Assembly: GCA_021824045.1 (NCBI GenBank)
Contig: JAKALR010000003.1
Coordinates: 1 to 54,677 of the forward strand
Source: a bacterium
GTDB taxonomy: Bacteria; Patescibacteriota; Minisyncoccia; UBA6257; GWB1-50-10
Length of the DNA stretch: 54,677 nucleotides
Reading direction: 5' to 3'
This document shows, one piece after another, positions 27,944-37,517 of this stretch (its first letter is position 1; every line of letters begins with the position of its first letter). The notes beneath the pieces are model-generated. The model saw only the letters and a program-made list of their open reading frames with translations, made no database searches and was not told the origin of the DNA. The position numbers and the translations under genes are program-made.

Positions 27944-29677
27944 CTATTCTTCGGTTTCCCGGATCACCTCTTCGAGAGAAACTTCGCCCTGGAGCGCTTT
28001 CAAAATTCCGTCCTGCCGCATGAAGACCATCCCCTGCGTCTTGGCCTCGGCGATGAGCGCGTTCTCCGTGAAGCCGCGGCTGATGATATCCGAAAGATTC
28101 TTCGTCATCTTGAATATTTCGAAGATGGCAACCCGGCCGGATATTCCCTTGCCGTGGCATATCTCGCACTGGGGATCCGGTTCGGCGTGCCATGACGTGT
28201 ACGGCTTTTTGAATTTCAATTCCGCCTTCATGCTCTCCGGAAGATTGCCGAGTTCTTCGTCGATGATTTTCTCGAGCGGCCCTGAAACCGGCTTTTCTTT
28301 CTTGCATTGGGGGCAGAGGCGGCCGATGAGGCGCTGGGCGAGCATTAAATTCAGCGATGACGCGAGGAGGAAGCCGGGCACGCCGAGATCGGCGAGCCGC
28401 GGCACAACGCCCACCGCATTGTTCGTGTGGAGCGTCGAGAGCATCAAGTGCCCCGTCAAAGCCGCGTTCACGGCGAGGTTTGCCGTTTCGGAATCCCGTA
28501 TTTCGCCGACCATGATGATATCCGGGTCCTGCCGGAGAATCTGGCGCAAGCCCGAGGAAAAGTCATACCCGATTTCGGGTTTCACCTGCGATTGGTTCAC
28601 GCCATCCATGAAGTACTCAACCGGATCTTCCAGGGTCACGATGTTCACTTTCTCCGAGTTGATCGTCTGCATGATTGCGTAGAGCGTGGTTGATTTTCCG
28701 GATCCGGTGGGGCCGGTGATGAGAATCATGCCGTAGGGCGCATCGATCGCCTGCTCGAGAATTTTGAAATTGTAATCGCTGAGGCCGAGCTCGGGGAGAC
28801 CCTTGAGGCCGGTCGTGGGATCGAGGACGCGGAGCACCACTTTCTCTCCCGAAGGAGTCGGGAATGTCGCGACCCGGAAATCGATATCGCGCCCCGAGAT
28901 GACGGCGCGGAACCTGCCGTCCTGCGGAATCCTCGTTTCATCAAGCTTCAGGCGGGACAAAACCTTGACCCGCGAGATCACGGGCTGGCTCAAGGCGATC
29001 GGCATCGAACTCACCTCGTTCAAATCGCCATCGATTCGAAAGCGGACTCGCAGGCGCAATCGTTCGGGTTCGATGTGGATGTCGGAAGCTTTTTGCTCCA
29101 CCGCTTCCCTCAAGGTGGAGGCGACGATCTTGATGATCGGCGCGTCTTCGCCCGCTCCCCGCTCCTCTTCAAGAGAAACCAAAAGCGAGTCGGCCTGTTT
29201 CACGTTGCCGATTTCTTCAACGGCCGATTGGACTTCGCTCTTATAGGGTGAATATTTCCTCCACACGGCGGCGATGTCCGACGGCGTCACGAGATACACG
29301 CCGAGGCTGATTCGTTCCTGTTTCGCGATGAATTTCAACGCTTCCTGCGCCTGCAAATTATCCGGACGGAGCATACCGACAATCAGCATATCGCCGTTCC
29401 TCGTGACGGGTATTACCTGATAGGTCTTCGAGGTTTCTTTGGGGATAAGGGCGATGAGCGCACTCGTCACGGCGGCGGGGTCAACTTTTTTATAGGGAAC
29501 GCCCAGGAGTTCACTCTTCACTTTCGCCACAGCGACTTCGTCGGCCAGTCTCCCCTGGTAGATCATTTCTTCCGCCGGCTGCCCCCGGAGACCCGCGTCT
29601 CGAAGCACCCGCTTCCCGACGGCATCGGTCACGATGTTCTTCTCCACTAATTTTTGAATAAGTTCCTGATCGGTCAT
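27944..29677 (-). CDS. pilB: Type IV pilus assembly ATPase
   Basis: LITGPTGSGKSTTLYAIMQTINSEKVNIVTLEDPVEYFMDGVNQSQVKPEIGYDFSSGLRQILRQDPDIIMVGEIRDSETANLAVNAALTGHLMLSTLHTNNA; C-x2-C pairs. Confidence 0.95.
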   Translation of the reverse strand: MTDQELIQKLVEKNIVTDAVGKRVLRDAGLRGQPAEEMIYQGRLADEVAVAKVKSELLGVPYKKVDPAAVTSALIALIPKETSKTYQVIPVTRNGDMLIVGMLRPDNLQAQEALKFIAKQERISLGVYLVTPSDIAAVWRKYSPYKSEVQSAVEEIGNVKQADSLLVSLEEERGAGEDAPIIKIVASTLREAVEQKASDIHIEPERLRLRVRFRIDGDLNEVSSMPIALSQPVISRVKVLSRLKLDETRIPQDGRFRAVISGRDIDFRVATFPTPSGEKVVLRVLDPTTGLKGLPELGLSDYNFKILEQAIDAPYGMILITGPTGSGKSTTLYAIMQTINSEKVNIVTLEDPVEYFMDGVNQSQVKPEIGYDFSSGLRQILRQDPDIIMVGEIRDSETANLAVNAALTGHLMLSTLHTNNAVGVVPRLADLGVPGFLLASSLNLMLAQRLIGRLCPQCKKEKPVSGPLEKIIDEELGNLPESMKAELKFKKPYTSWHAEPDPQCEICHGKGISGRVAIFEIFKMTKNLSDIISRGFTENALIAEAKTQGMVFMRQDGILKALQGEVSLEEVIRETEE

Positions 29678-29782
29678 GAATTACAAAAAGAAACACTTAG
29701 AGATACCGTGGAAATAGAGAGAGATAAATCGTGATTGTCGTATCTCCATTTATCTCCGTAATATATCCGCGCATATCCGTTC

Positions 29783-30073
29783 CTAAAATGGCGTGAACGG
29801 ATTAGTCCTCCCCGGCGTCGGTATCGTGAGCGATGAACCGTAGTTCGTCGTGAAATACTTCTGGAGCGAATTCACGACTGGCGTCGGGTCGACTTGAACC
29901 TGGGAAAGAGTCTTGATGTTGTTCAAGTTCCCCGGCAAGACGACATCGATGAGCTGCGGCTTGTTGAATAAGATGAAATACGCGACCGCGAAGACGAGTG
30001 CGACAAAAACCACGATCGCGACGACATTGATCCAATTGACCGGCTTCTTGTCTTGTTCAACCATGATTGCCAT
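29783..30073 (-). CDS. PilP-like single-TM T4P component
   Basis: TM segment and C-terminal GRTNPFTPF; lies between pilO-like and pilB. Confidence 0.45.
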   Translation of the reverse strand: MAIMVEQDKKPVNWINVVAIVVFVALVFAVAYFILFNKPQLIDVVLPGNLNNIKTLSQVQVDPTPVVNSLQKYFTTNYGSSLTIPTPGRTNPFTPF

Positions 30074-30077
30074 AGGA

Positions 30078-30665
30078 TTAGCTTTGTTGATAGAACGTAT
30101 TGACCGTCATTTGCAATGAATACAACTGACCGGGGCTCGACGGCGCCGTTCCCTGAGAAATATTAACCGGCTTGAAATCGAACGAAGTAACATTGATGAC
30201 CCGCGCGTTCGATTCCACAGATGTCAAAAATTGCTTCACGGCATCATAGGTCCCCACGACGCCCAAATTGACCGTGATCGTTCCCATCCCCTTCGCGAGG
30301 GGTTGATTGGAGTTCGCGAAGGCGTTCGCGACTTTGATATCGAGGGATTGGACGCTCGCCTGCGAGTTTTGGGAGATGGTATACCACTGATTCAAGGCGT
30401 CGGTGACGCCCGGCCCGATCGGCATGGCGAGAGAAAGCGTTTGCTGGAGCGCTCCGGCGTTCTGGAACTGGCCGATGAGTTTCGAAACCTGGGATACCGC
30501 GTTTTTCTGGTTTTGATATGCGTTCGTCTTCGAAGCGACCACGGACTGCAATTCGCTCGAGCTCCCGATTTCCGGCTGGATCAAACTCGTATAAACGATA
30601 ATCGTCGCAATCAGGAAGAAGATCGAGAACAGGATGCTTAATGCTCTTTTGGTTGACGGTTTCAT
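30078..30665 (-). CDS. PilO-like T4P assembly protein
   Basis: N-terminal TM, coiled region, and MGTITVNLGVVGTYDAVKQFLTSVESNARVINVTSFDFK. Confidence 0.65.
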   Translation of the reverse strand: MKPSTKRALSILFSIFFLIATIIVYTSLIQPEIGSSSELQSVVASKTNAYQNQKNAVSQVSKLIGQFQNAGALQQTLSLAMPIGPGVTDALNQWYTISQNSQASVQSLDIKVANAFANSNQPLAKGMGTITVNLGVVGTYDAVKQFLTSVESNARVINVTSFDFKPVNISQGTAPSSPGQLYSLQMTVNTFYQQS

Positions 30666-30666
30666 A

Positions 30667-31239
30667 TTATACGGGTTTCGCGAGATAGCTTTGGTTGAAC
30701 GTCAGGGTGATGGTGAACGACGTATTGCCGCTGGGATTGAATTGCATGCTCGAAAGAACCGCGCTCGCGAGTTCCGGCGCCTGCTCGAATTGGGAAATTT
30801 GCTCAGCGAGAACTTGGAGCGACGCGGCCTGGCCGGTCAATTCGAGAACGCCCGTGTAGCCGGTGAATTTCGCCTCCGAATAGAATACCTGCGGGAGCGT
30901 ATTCTTCTCGAGGAACGGGAAAATGTTACCGGTGAAGAGATGGCTTCCCAGAATGCTCTTCAGGTTGATGATTTGGGAGTAAATGTTGATGAATTGCTGC
31001 TGGTCCTGCTGACTGATGGAACTCGAGAGCTGCGATAAATTTTGATCGAGCGCATTAGATCGCGATTGCAGGTAATTCTCATAGCCGACGCTGAGCCCGA
31101 AATAAACTAAGAGCGAAAACGCGAAGAGCAGCACGGAAAAAACGAATAAGCGCCACGGCGTCCCGATTGAAACGGGTGAATTTAAGAACGCCTCATTGAG
31201 GCTCGTGGCTGGTTGCTGTTGATTTTGCTGCGGATCCAT
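30667..31239 (-). CDS. PilN-like T4P assembly protein
   Basis: N-terminal TM then coiled coil; position between pilM and pilO. Confidence 0.55.
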   Translation of the reverse strand: MDPQQNQQQPATSLNEAFLNSPVSIGTPWRLFVFSVLLFAFSLLVYFGLSVGYENYLQSRSNALDQNLSQLSSSISQQDQQQFINIYSQIINLKSILGSHLFTGNIFPFLEKNTLPQVFYSEAKFTGYTGVLELTGQAASLQVLAEQISQFEQAPELASAVLSSMQFNPSGNTSFTITLTFNQSYLAKPV

Positions 31240-31381
31240 ACCAGGTAGTAGAAATTCGATTTTTCTTGATTTCGAATCTTATACTATAATGTTAGCATTT
31301 TTCACACTCACGACTTTGCGGTATAAATTCCAGGCTGGGGAAACTCGAGAAATCTTATCGAATTTTCACTACCTGGCATTT

Positions 31382-32485
31382 CTATTCGAAATATCTCTCG
31401 GCCAAACCGATTGCCGTCGGAAATTCATTGTTCAACTGGCGGAGAACGGGTTCCAAGCTCAAATTATACGAAACTTTCCTGAAGACGTTCGGCTTCGTTC
31501 CCCGAAGGCCGGTCTGCTTCGTAAAATATTTCTCGATGCCGATGAGGTTCGCGCCACCACCCACGAGCATGATTTTTTTCGCTTCCCCGCCGTACCGTCG
31601 TTGATACACCTCTTTCACATGGTTTACTTCTTGTATTATAACATCCAGGAACGGAATAGTTAATGTTGATAACTCCGACTCCGGCCCTTCGGAGGATAAT
31701 CCCCGCCGCCGCTTCAATTCCTCGGCGCGCATCGTCGTGATGCCGAGGCTCCGCGCGACCGATTGGGTCAGATGAATCCCGCTGTAATCCGTGCCGCCGA
31801 CGTATTCCAGACGCCCGCGGGAAGCGACGAAGATTTCCGTTTCCTCCGCTCCGATATCGACGATGATCGTTTCATCCTCGCCCGCATCAATCAGGCTCCG
31901 CGTCATCGCCAATCCATTGAACTCGAGCGACACGAGCCGAAGCCCCGCCTCCCGGAAGATGTTTTTATACTTTTGAATGAGCTTTTTTGAGATGCCGACG
32001 ACGAAGATGTGTTGAAATTTTTGCCGGGCATCGGTTCCGAATTCGTCGATCTTCAACCAATCGATCAGGGCTTCCGAGACGGGCATCGGGATGTACTGCG
32101 GCGCCTGAAACAGAACCGCCTTGGCCGTCTCTTCGCGGGACATGAGGGGCATATCAATCACCGTGGCGAACGAGGCAAACGAAGGGATCGACGCGATCGC
32201 GAGATTGGTTTTCGGTTTCACTTCCCACACGAGCGTTTTCAACATATTCGCCGTTTCCCTTTCTTCGATCGGCAGGGAACTCGTTTGGATGGCCTTGTTG
32301 GGGTGGTTCAAGTAATCCTTGGTTTCCAGAATCCCGTAATTCGCGAGATTCAATTTGCCGCCGGTCTCGCTGATTTCCGCGAGCTTGATCGAGGCGGTTC
32401 CGATATCGACGCCGAGGATCGCTCTCCCCTTGAAAAAATTGAGGACGTCGGTGAAAAAATCGGAGACGACGTTCGTGATCTTCAT
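31382..32485 (-). CDS. pilM: Type IV pilus assembly protein PilM
   Basis: AILGVDIGTASIKLAEIS; DETIIVDIGAEETEIFVASRGRLEYVGGTDYSGIHLTQSVARSLG; IMLVGGGANLIGIEKYF. Confidence 0.9.
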   Translation of the reverse strand: MKITNVVSDFFTDVLNFFKGRAILGVDIGTASIKLAEISETGGKLNLANYGILETKDYLNHPNKAIQTSSLPIEERETANMLKTLVWEVKPKTNLAIASIPSFASFATVIDMPLMSREETAKAVLFQAPQYIPMPVSEALIDWLKIDEFGTDARQKFQHIFVVGISKKLIQKYKNIFREAGLRLVSLEFNGLAMTRSLIDAGEDETIIVDIGAEETEIFVASRGRLEYVGGTDYSGIHLTQSVARSLGITTMRAEELKRRRGLSSEGPESELSTLTIPFLDVIIQEVNHVKEVYQRRYGGEAKKIMLVGGGANLIGIEKYFTKQTGLRGTKPNVFRKVSYNLSLEPVLRQLNNEFPTAIGLAERYFE

Positions 32486-32596
32486 CCCGTTAGAAACAAA
32501 ACGCCTTTTTCATAAGCGGCTGCCTATGATGCGCGGTTAATTCGACTTTGTCGGCGATTATCCTTTTCATAAGTTTATGGTTTCTCACGGGATTCA

Positions 32597-33373
32597 TTGT
32601 CTTATAATAATACCATCATGGGGGAATTTGGTGAACTCGTGAATCTCATCGCGGATGCGGTCTTCCCGCCGCTTTGCCTTTCGTGCGAGAACATTCTCGG
32701 AGAGAACGAGAAGGTTCTCGCGATCTGCGGCGAATGCCTCGGTCGATTCGAAATCGGGAACGGTTTTTTCTGCCCGATCTGCCGACGAAGGTTGCCGGAA
32801 CCGAACGTGACGTGCCACAATAACGCGCGGTTTGTGCTGGCTTCGCCACTCTCCTTCGAGAACCGGGCAGTCCAGAAAATCATCCACCTCCTGAAATATC
32901 GGCACATCACGAAAGCGGCGACACCTCTCGCCTTTTTCACGGTATTTTACCTGACCACAATCTCGAGCATGAGGAGTGCCGGCCCGGAGGATTTCGTCAT
33001 GCTCCCGGTCCCGCTCCACAGATCAAAAGAACGGAGGCGGGGGTTCAATCAGGCGCTCCTCATCGCGCGGGAGATTCAGCGGCTCGCGGGAATGCTCGAC
33101 CGGGAGAAGAGGCTCCCCTCTTTCACGATCGAATCCGACGTCCTCGCGAGGGTGAAAAAGACCGCGTCGCAAACCAAGCAGAAAAACCGCGACGAGCGGA
33201 GAAGAAACGTGGAAAACGCCTTTGTTCTTACGGACAAAGCGAAAATAGAACGGAAGAACATCATGGTGGTCGATGACGTTTTCACATCCGGTGCCACCAT
33301 GGGAGAAATCGCGAAACTGCTCAAGGCAAACGGCGCGGTGAAAATCATCGCCCTGACTGCCGCGAGGACCTAA
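32597..33373 (+). CDS. comF: ComF family phosphoribosyltransferase
   Basis: PPLCLSCENI zinc ribbon; LPVPLHRSKERRRGFNQALLIAREI; IMVVDDVFTSGATMGEIAKLLKANGA. Confidence 0.9.
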   Translation: MSYNNTIMGEFGELVNLIADAVFPPLCLSCENILGENEKVLAICGECLGRFEIGNGFFCPICRRRLPEPNVTCHNNARFVLASPLSFENRAVQKIIHLLKYRHITKAATPLAFFTVFYLTTISSMRSAGPEDFVMLPVPLHRSKERRRGFNQALLIAREIQRLAGMLDREKRLPSFTIESDVLARVKKTASQTKQKNRDERRRNVENAFVLTDKAKIERKNIMVVDDVFTSGATMGEIAKLLKANGAVKIIALTAART

Positions 33374-34827
33374 TTTTCCTGGAATATCTTCGAGGAGCGC
33401 CCTACGTTCGCGCAATCAGAATTCTTCAAACACTGGCCGCTGCTTCCCCAGCCGGTTTGCGTCGTCGAGGTCGCGATGCAAACATTGTTGTCAATGCAAA
33501 GCCCCGTCGATTCTTGAGTCGTCATGTCGGGAGTCGCCGTCCGCGCGCCGGCATAGTTGGACCAGCCATTGCTGCCAGTGCCACCGGTGCAGTACGAACC
33601 GCCGTGGGGGCCGCCCTGGTAGCACAGTTCAACCCGGTACGCATACACGGTCCCCGGTGCGAGATTCGTATCGGTGTAGGAAGGCGCGGCGGTCAGCTTC
33701 GTTGACGTTCCGGCATTCGTGAAGTAATCATTGATGGCCACTGGGCCGCCGGTCGATTGCGCTTCAGCCGTGCCATTCATCATGTCGGCAATGCGGTTGA
33801 ACGCGCTCCCCACGGACGAAAAGATCGATCGGAGTGCATTGGAAACGGCGACAAACACATTGCTACCGCCGTAGGATACCGGACTTGCGATATTCCCCGC
33901 CACGATCGGATCGGTGCAAACGGAATCCGGCGCGCCAAGGCCGTCGGAGCGCAGCCAATCGATGCCGATGAACGAGCAATTTTGGATGCCGTAGTAATAA
34001 GAAAGACCCGGAGCGAACGGCCCCTTGTCGGTTAAGGAAATTTGCTCGCTCGTCGGACCGGCAGACGGGGTAAGATAGTTCGTTGATGTTCCACTGAATA
34101 CCGTCGTCCACACCGATGGGTCGTTCCACGTGCTTGTCGAAGGTGTTATCCCGGCAGATGTCGTAGTGGATGATTTCAAAATCGTATAGAACGGTGTGTT
34201 TCCGGTTTGCACCGTGAAATCAACATCGATCCCCTGGGAAGGGTTCTTCAGGACGTCGGGCGCCGTCGGCAGTGCCGGCGTCACCTGGATGCGCTGAATT
34301 TCGAAGTACCTCGAGGGATCAGTTGAAGTTGAATTGTCTTTCCAGTTCAAGAAGAGGGCGGTTTGTCCCCTTGAATAGACATTGAGGTTCGACGGCGTCT
34401 GGTTCGCGATAGAAAGCGTCGCGGCGCAAGCGTTCGTCGAAGACGAGGTGTTGTCATTGTACTTCGTCGTCAGCGTGTAGCAATAGGTCGTGTTCGCGCT
34501 GAGGCCGGTTTGCTGGAACGAGGTGACGGTTTTTTGGGAGACCAGCGTCGTTGCCGGCAGGGGCGAGGTTTGATTCAGCGTAAAGACGGGGCTCCGGGCC
34601 GACGTTCCGTACCAGGTTACCGACATGGTGTCGACGCTCGGCGCGAGGTAGAGCACATAGGGAGTTTCATTGCCGCTCGAAGCGCTGAGCGTTGTTGTTG
34701 TGGCGATATTCGAATCGCAGTACGTCGCCGTACACGAACCGGCGGCGCGCGCGCTCGAAACGGCAAAACCGCCCGCGAGAGCCAGGAGGCCGGATAGAAC
34801 AATTAAAGAAAATTTCCTCCCTGTCAT
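33370..34827 (-). CDS. Secreted fibronectin type III-like domain protein
   Basis: Signal peptide MTGRKFSLIVLSGLLALAGGFAVSSARAAG; TGLSANTTYCYTLTTKYNDN, DTNLAPGTVYAYRVELCY Fn3 strands. Confidence 0.65.
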   Translation of the reverse strand: MTGRKFSLIVLSGLLALAGGFAVSSARAAGSCTATYCDSNIATTTTLSASSGNETPYVLYLAPSVDTMSVTWYGTSARSPVFTLNQTSPLPATTLVSQKTVTSFQQTGLSANTTYCYTLTTKYNDNTSSSTNACAATLSIANQTPSNLNVYSRGQTALFLNWKDNSTSTDPSRYFEIQRIQVTPALPTAPDVLKNPSQGIDVDFTVQTGNTPFYTILKSSTTTSAGITPSTSTWNDPSVWTTVFSGTSTNYLTPSAGPTSEQISLTDKGPFAPGLSYYYGIQNCSFIGIDWLRSDGLGAPDSVCTDPIVAGNIASPVSYGGSNVFVAVSNALRSIFSSVGSAFNRIADMMNGTAEAQSTGGPVAINDYFTNAGTSTKLTAAPSYTDTNLAPGTVYAYRVELCYQGGPHGGSYCTGGTGSNGWSNYAGARTATPDMTTQESTGLCIDNNVCIATSTTQTGWGSSGQCLKNSDCANVGRSSKIFQEN

Positions 34828-34879
34828 CTTTATTATTATAGCAAATCAAGGCTTAATTATTATTGTTCAAAAACAAAAA

Positions 34880-34914
34880 ACGCCATCATGTACCACAAAG
34901 GGTAATGATGGCGT
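34880..34914 (-). terminator. Terminator of rSAM-1 operon
   Basis: ACGCCATCATtaccctttgtggtacATGATGGCGT followed by TTTTTTG on minus strand. Confidence 0.8.
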
Positions 34915-34925
34915 ACGTTCGTGTT

Positions 34926-36002
34926 TTAGTTGCGATCAGATTTTAATTCGTCCAATCTGGCAGTAATGTACCGAAATGTCTCCTGGTAGGCGTGGCAGAA
35001 TGGTATATTGCCGTCATATCGCCCAGAAAACCAGAAAGCTTCCGAGCGGCAACCTCCTCTGCAAATCGGCAAGAATTCACAATTACCACAATTGGCTTTT
35101 ATGTGCTCGTCACGCATTTCCCGTAGTTTTTTAACCGAGCTATTGTTGAGTATTCTAAGAAGTGGCTCATGAAAAATATTGCCGAGCACAAATTCATTCA
35201 GGGCCAATGAGCCGCAGGGCACTACTTTCCCGCTTTGGGTGATAGTTATCATCCTTTTAAGACAGACTTCTGAGAATGAGCACAGTGTCGGTCTTGAACC
35301 GAGTAGTGACCGCAGGATGTTATCGAGTGGTTGAATTGAGGAAAAATTGTTCTCGGTATACATCCATAGATTAAACACATCTCTGTAGAGATCAAATATT
35401 TCTTCATCGCTCGGCAGGAGAGGTTTGGTCGCCAGTGGAACAGATTTTAATGGCAAGAGAGAAAAAGAATCGACGCCAATTTCCTTGAATAAATCGAAGA
35501 TTTCATGACTACGTCTGACATTGAGTTTGCTTATCACGCAGAGCGTTCTCAGCGGCAATCCATGCTGTTTGATAAGTTCGCATATGCCAAGCATTCTTTC
35601 CGGTTTGACACCCCGGTGGATCTCGCAAATTTCCAATGGGGCATCGAAACTCAAGCCAAGGTGGAAATCATTCTCTTTGAGGAAATCGAGCCAGCGATCG
35701 TCAAGAAGCGTGCCATTGGTTTGTATAGTGTTCCTAAACACAATGCCGCGTTTCTCTTTCTCCTTCTTCTCTGCGTCTAAAATCTTACTAAAGAATTCCA
35801 TGCCAACACTTAAGGGTTCGCCACCGAACCAACAAAAATCTACATTATCGAAGCCGAGAGAGCAATTCTGAATAAGTGTTCCCAGGTTTTTCGCATCAAA
35901 TCTACTTTTTTTATCCTGAGATGTGGCTGCGTGGCAATAGCTGCAATGTAAGTTACATGCAGAGGTTGTCATGGCTATGACTGTTGCCGATCTTTGTGGC
36001 AT
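34926..36002 (-). CDS. Radical SAM/SPASM peptide-modifying enzyme (rSAM-1)
   Basis: TTSACNLHCSYCHAA (CxxxCxxC); CWFGGEPL; SPASM-type cysteines C...VVPCGSLAL...CGNCEFLPICRGGCRSEAF...C. Confidence 0.88.
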   Translation of the reverse strand: MPQRSATVIAMTTSACNLHCSYCHAATSQDKKSRFDAKNLGTLIQNCSLGFDNVDFCWFGGEPLSVGMEFFSKILDAEKKEKEKRGIVFRNTIQTNGTLLDDRWLDFLKENDFHLGLSFDAPLEICEIHRGVKPERMLGICELIKQHGLPLRTLCVISKLNVRRSHEIFDLFKEIGVDSFSLLPLKSVPLATKPLLPSDEEIFDLYRDVFNLWMYTENNFSSIQPLDNILRSLLGSRPTLCSFSEVCLKRMITITQSGKVVPCGSLALNEFVLGNIFHEPLLRILNNSSVKKLREMRDEHIKANCGNCEFLPICRGGCRSEAFWFSGRYDGNIPFCHAYQETFRYITARLDELKSDRN

Positions 36003-36014
36003 TTCCTCACCCCC

Positions 36015-36215
36015 CTACGTATCAACGTAATATTCATGAGATGGAGACTCAATATAATACTGATGGAAATCAGTGTTGGCGCATCCGCTCTTTCCTTCAA
36101 TGACGCTCTTGATGATGCGTTTCACTGGGAGCGACACGTCGGATAATTTTTCCTCGGATATCTTACTTGCATCCAAGGTTACATTATCAGTAGCATCAAA
36201 CAACTCTTTCCTCAT
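36015..36215 (-). CDS. Candidate RiPP precursor peptide 1 (66 aa)
   Basis: MRKELFDATDNVTLDASKISEEKLSDVSLPVKRIIKSVIEGKSGCANTDFHQYYIESPSHEYYVDT; 12 nt upstream of rSAM-1; SD AGGAGAAG; C-terminal duplicated H[QE]YY[IV][ED][ST] motif. Confidence 0.6.
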   Translation of the reverse strand: MRKELFDATDNVTLDASKISEEKLSDVSLPVKRIIKSVIEGKSGCANTDFHQYYIESPSHEYYVDT

Positions 36216-36325
36216 GTCACACTTCTCCTTTTGGGATTTTTCTTCGTTACGGTTTTTTCAGAGAATCTGGACATTCCAAATTGTCCAAGGATCTGGTATT
36301 ATTATAACATAAACTAGACACTCGT

Positions 36326-37363
36326 GTGAAGATTATTTTAAAACTGAGCAAAACGGCCAATTTCTTCTTTTTCGTCAGTAATCTGTCGGAATGGCACTTT
36401 TCCTGCCGAAAAACATACAACGAGGCGTGGCTTAAAAAAACCGGGCCGCTCAAAGCCGAAGAAAAAAAAGTATTGTTATTATTCAAGAAAATAATGAAGC
36501 GGCGCGGATTTTCCCGAGACAAAGATTGGCAAAGTGAATATCTCGGCAAATATTTCTATCTGTTTCCAAAAGAGAGCGTTTGGAGGGAACTTAAAAAAAC
36601 TGCAAGCGAAAAGGAAATACAGCAGTTGAAAATGATCTTTGACGTCGTGCGTCCCCGGTTTGAAAAGATATGGAAATCGTATGATCCCGGGAAGAGAGTA
36701 TCTATCATCGAAAGATATATACACAGCAGGCTCTATACAAAACTTCTGGATGATTTGGGGATGGTTTTCGGAGGAAAAAAGAGTATGCTTGAGAAACTCA
36801 ACGTCGTCATTATCGTTTCCCCTCTCGGCAAAGAGACGACAGCGGCCGGCGGAGCAAACACGGGCCCAAGCAGCATAACCCTCGAACTTCCCAGCCTGAG
36901 ACCAAAGACTTGGCAACTGGACTTTTCCGCGATGATTCTCGCCCATGAAATAGCCCACAGTCTCTTTGAAAGACGCGGTGGTGCCGAACTTATTTCAAAA
37001 TCCATCACGAGATTGAGATTACCAAAAACAATCAAAAATCTTCCCGAAGGATTCAGCACCATGCAGTTGATCAACGAAGCCCTTACGGGAAGTTTCGTGC
37101 CACTCGGTTACTTTGGTCAAAAGTATACCCAATTCAGATTAGCCCCGCTTTTGTTAAACGATTTAAACAAGGGTCTCATTGGTTATCAAAAACTGTCATG
37201 CGGAGAGAAGATAAACTATTACAATGAATTGGAATATTATCTCATCCCCAGCTTGTATTCTCTCGCAATCATCTATGGGAGGAATAAAAAATCAATCGAC
37301 CGGAATTTCGTTCTTGAGGTAGCGAAAACTATAAAAACCTCTCTGCGCTACCGTTCACCGTAG
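36326..37363 (+). CDS. Putative zinc metalloprotease-like protein (HExxH), GTG start, divergent from rSAM-1 module
   Basis: DFSAMILAHEIAHSLFERRGG (HEIAH) with downstream INEALTGSF. Confidence 0.55.
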   Translation: MKIILKLSKTANFFFFVSNLSEWHFSCRKTYNEAWLKKTGPLKAEEKKVLLLFKKIMKRRGFSRDKDWQSEYLGKYFYLFPKESVWRELKKTASEKEIQQLKMIFDVVRPRFEKIWKSYDPGKRVSIIERYIHSRLYTKLLDDLGMVFGGKKSMLEKLNVVIIVSPLGKETTAAGGANTGPSSITLELPSLRPKTWQLDFSAMILAHEIAHSLFERRGGAELISKSITRLRLPKTIKNLPEGFSTMQLINEALTGSFVPLGYFGQKYTQFRLAPLLLNDLNKGLIGYQKLSCGEKINYYNELEYYLIPSLYSLAIIYGRNKKSIDRNFVLEVAKTIKTSLRYRSP

Positions 37364-37396
37364 CGCCTCACTTTCTCCCATATGGGAAAAAGTGAA
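37332..37396. repeat. 65-bp exact dispersed repeat, copy 1 (two palindromes)
   Basis: taaaaacctctctgcgctaccgttcaccgtagcgcctcactttctcccatatgggaaaaagtgaa; identical to 39810-39874. Confidence 0.92.
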
Positions 37397-37455
37397 ATCC
37401 ACTGCACGGTGAAACCATTTGCCGAAACGGCGGTCGTTGTCACACCGGTCGGCCT
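37397..37455 (-). pseudogene. Relic fragment of Fn3 surface-protein gene
   Basis: Reverse frame RPTGVTTTAVSANGFTVQW matches WPTGVTTTAVSANSFTVQW in CDS 47607-49787. Confidence 0.85.
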
Positions 37456-37517
37456 GTTTGTTAAAGTTTTCGCATGCTCCCAATAAGCGGCAACGGAGCG
37501 TGATACACTTATTACAT

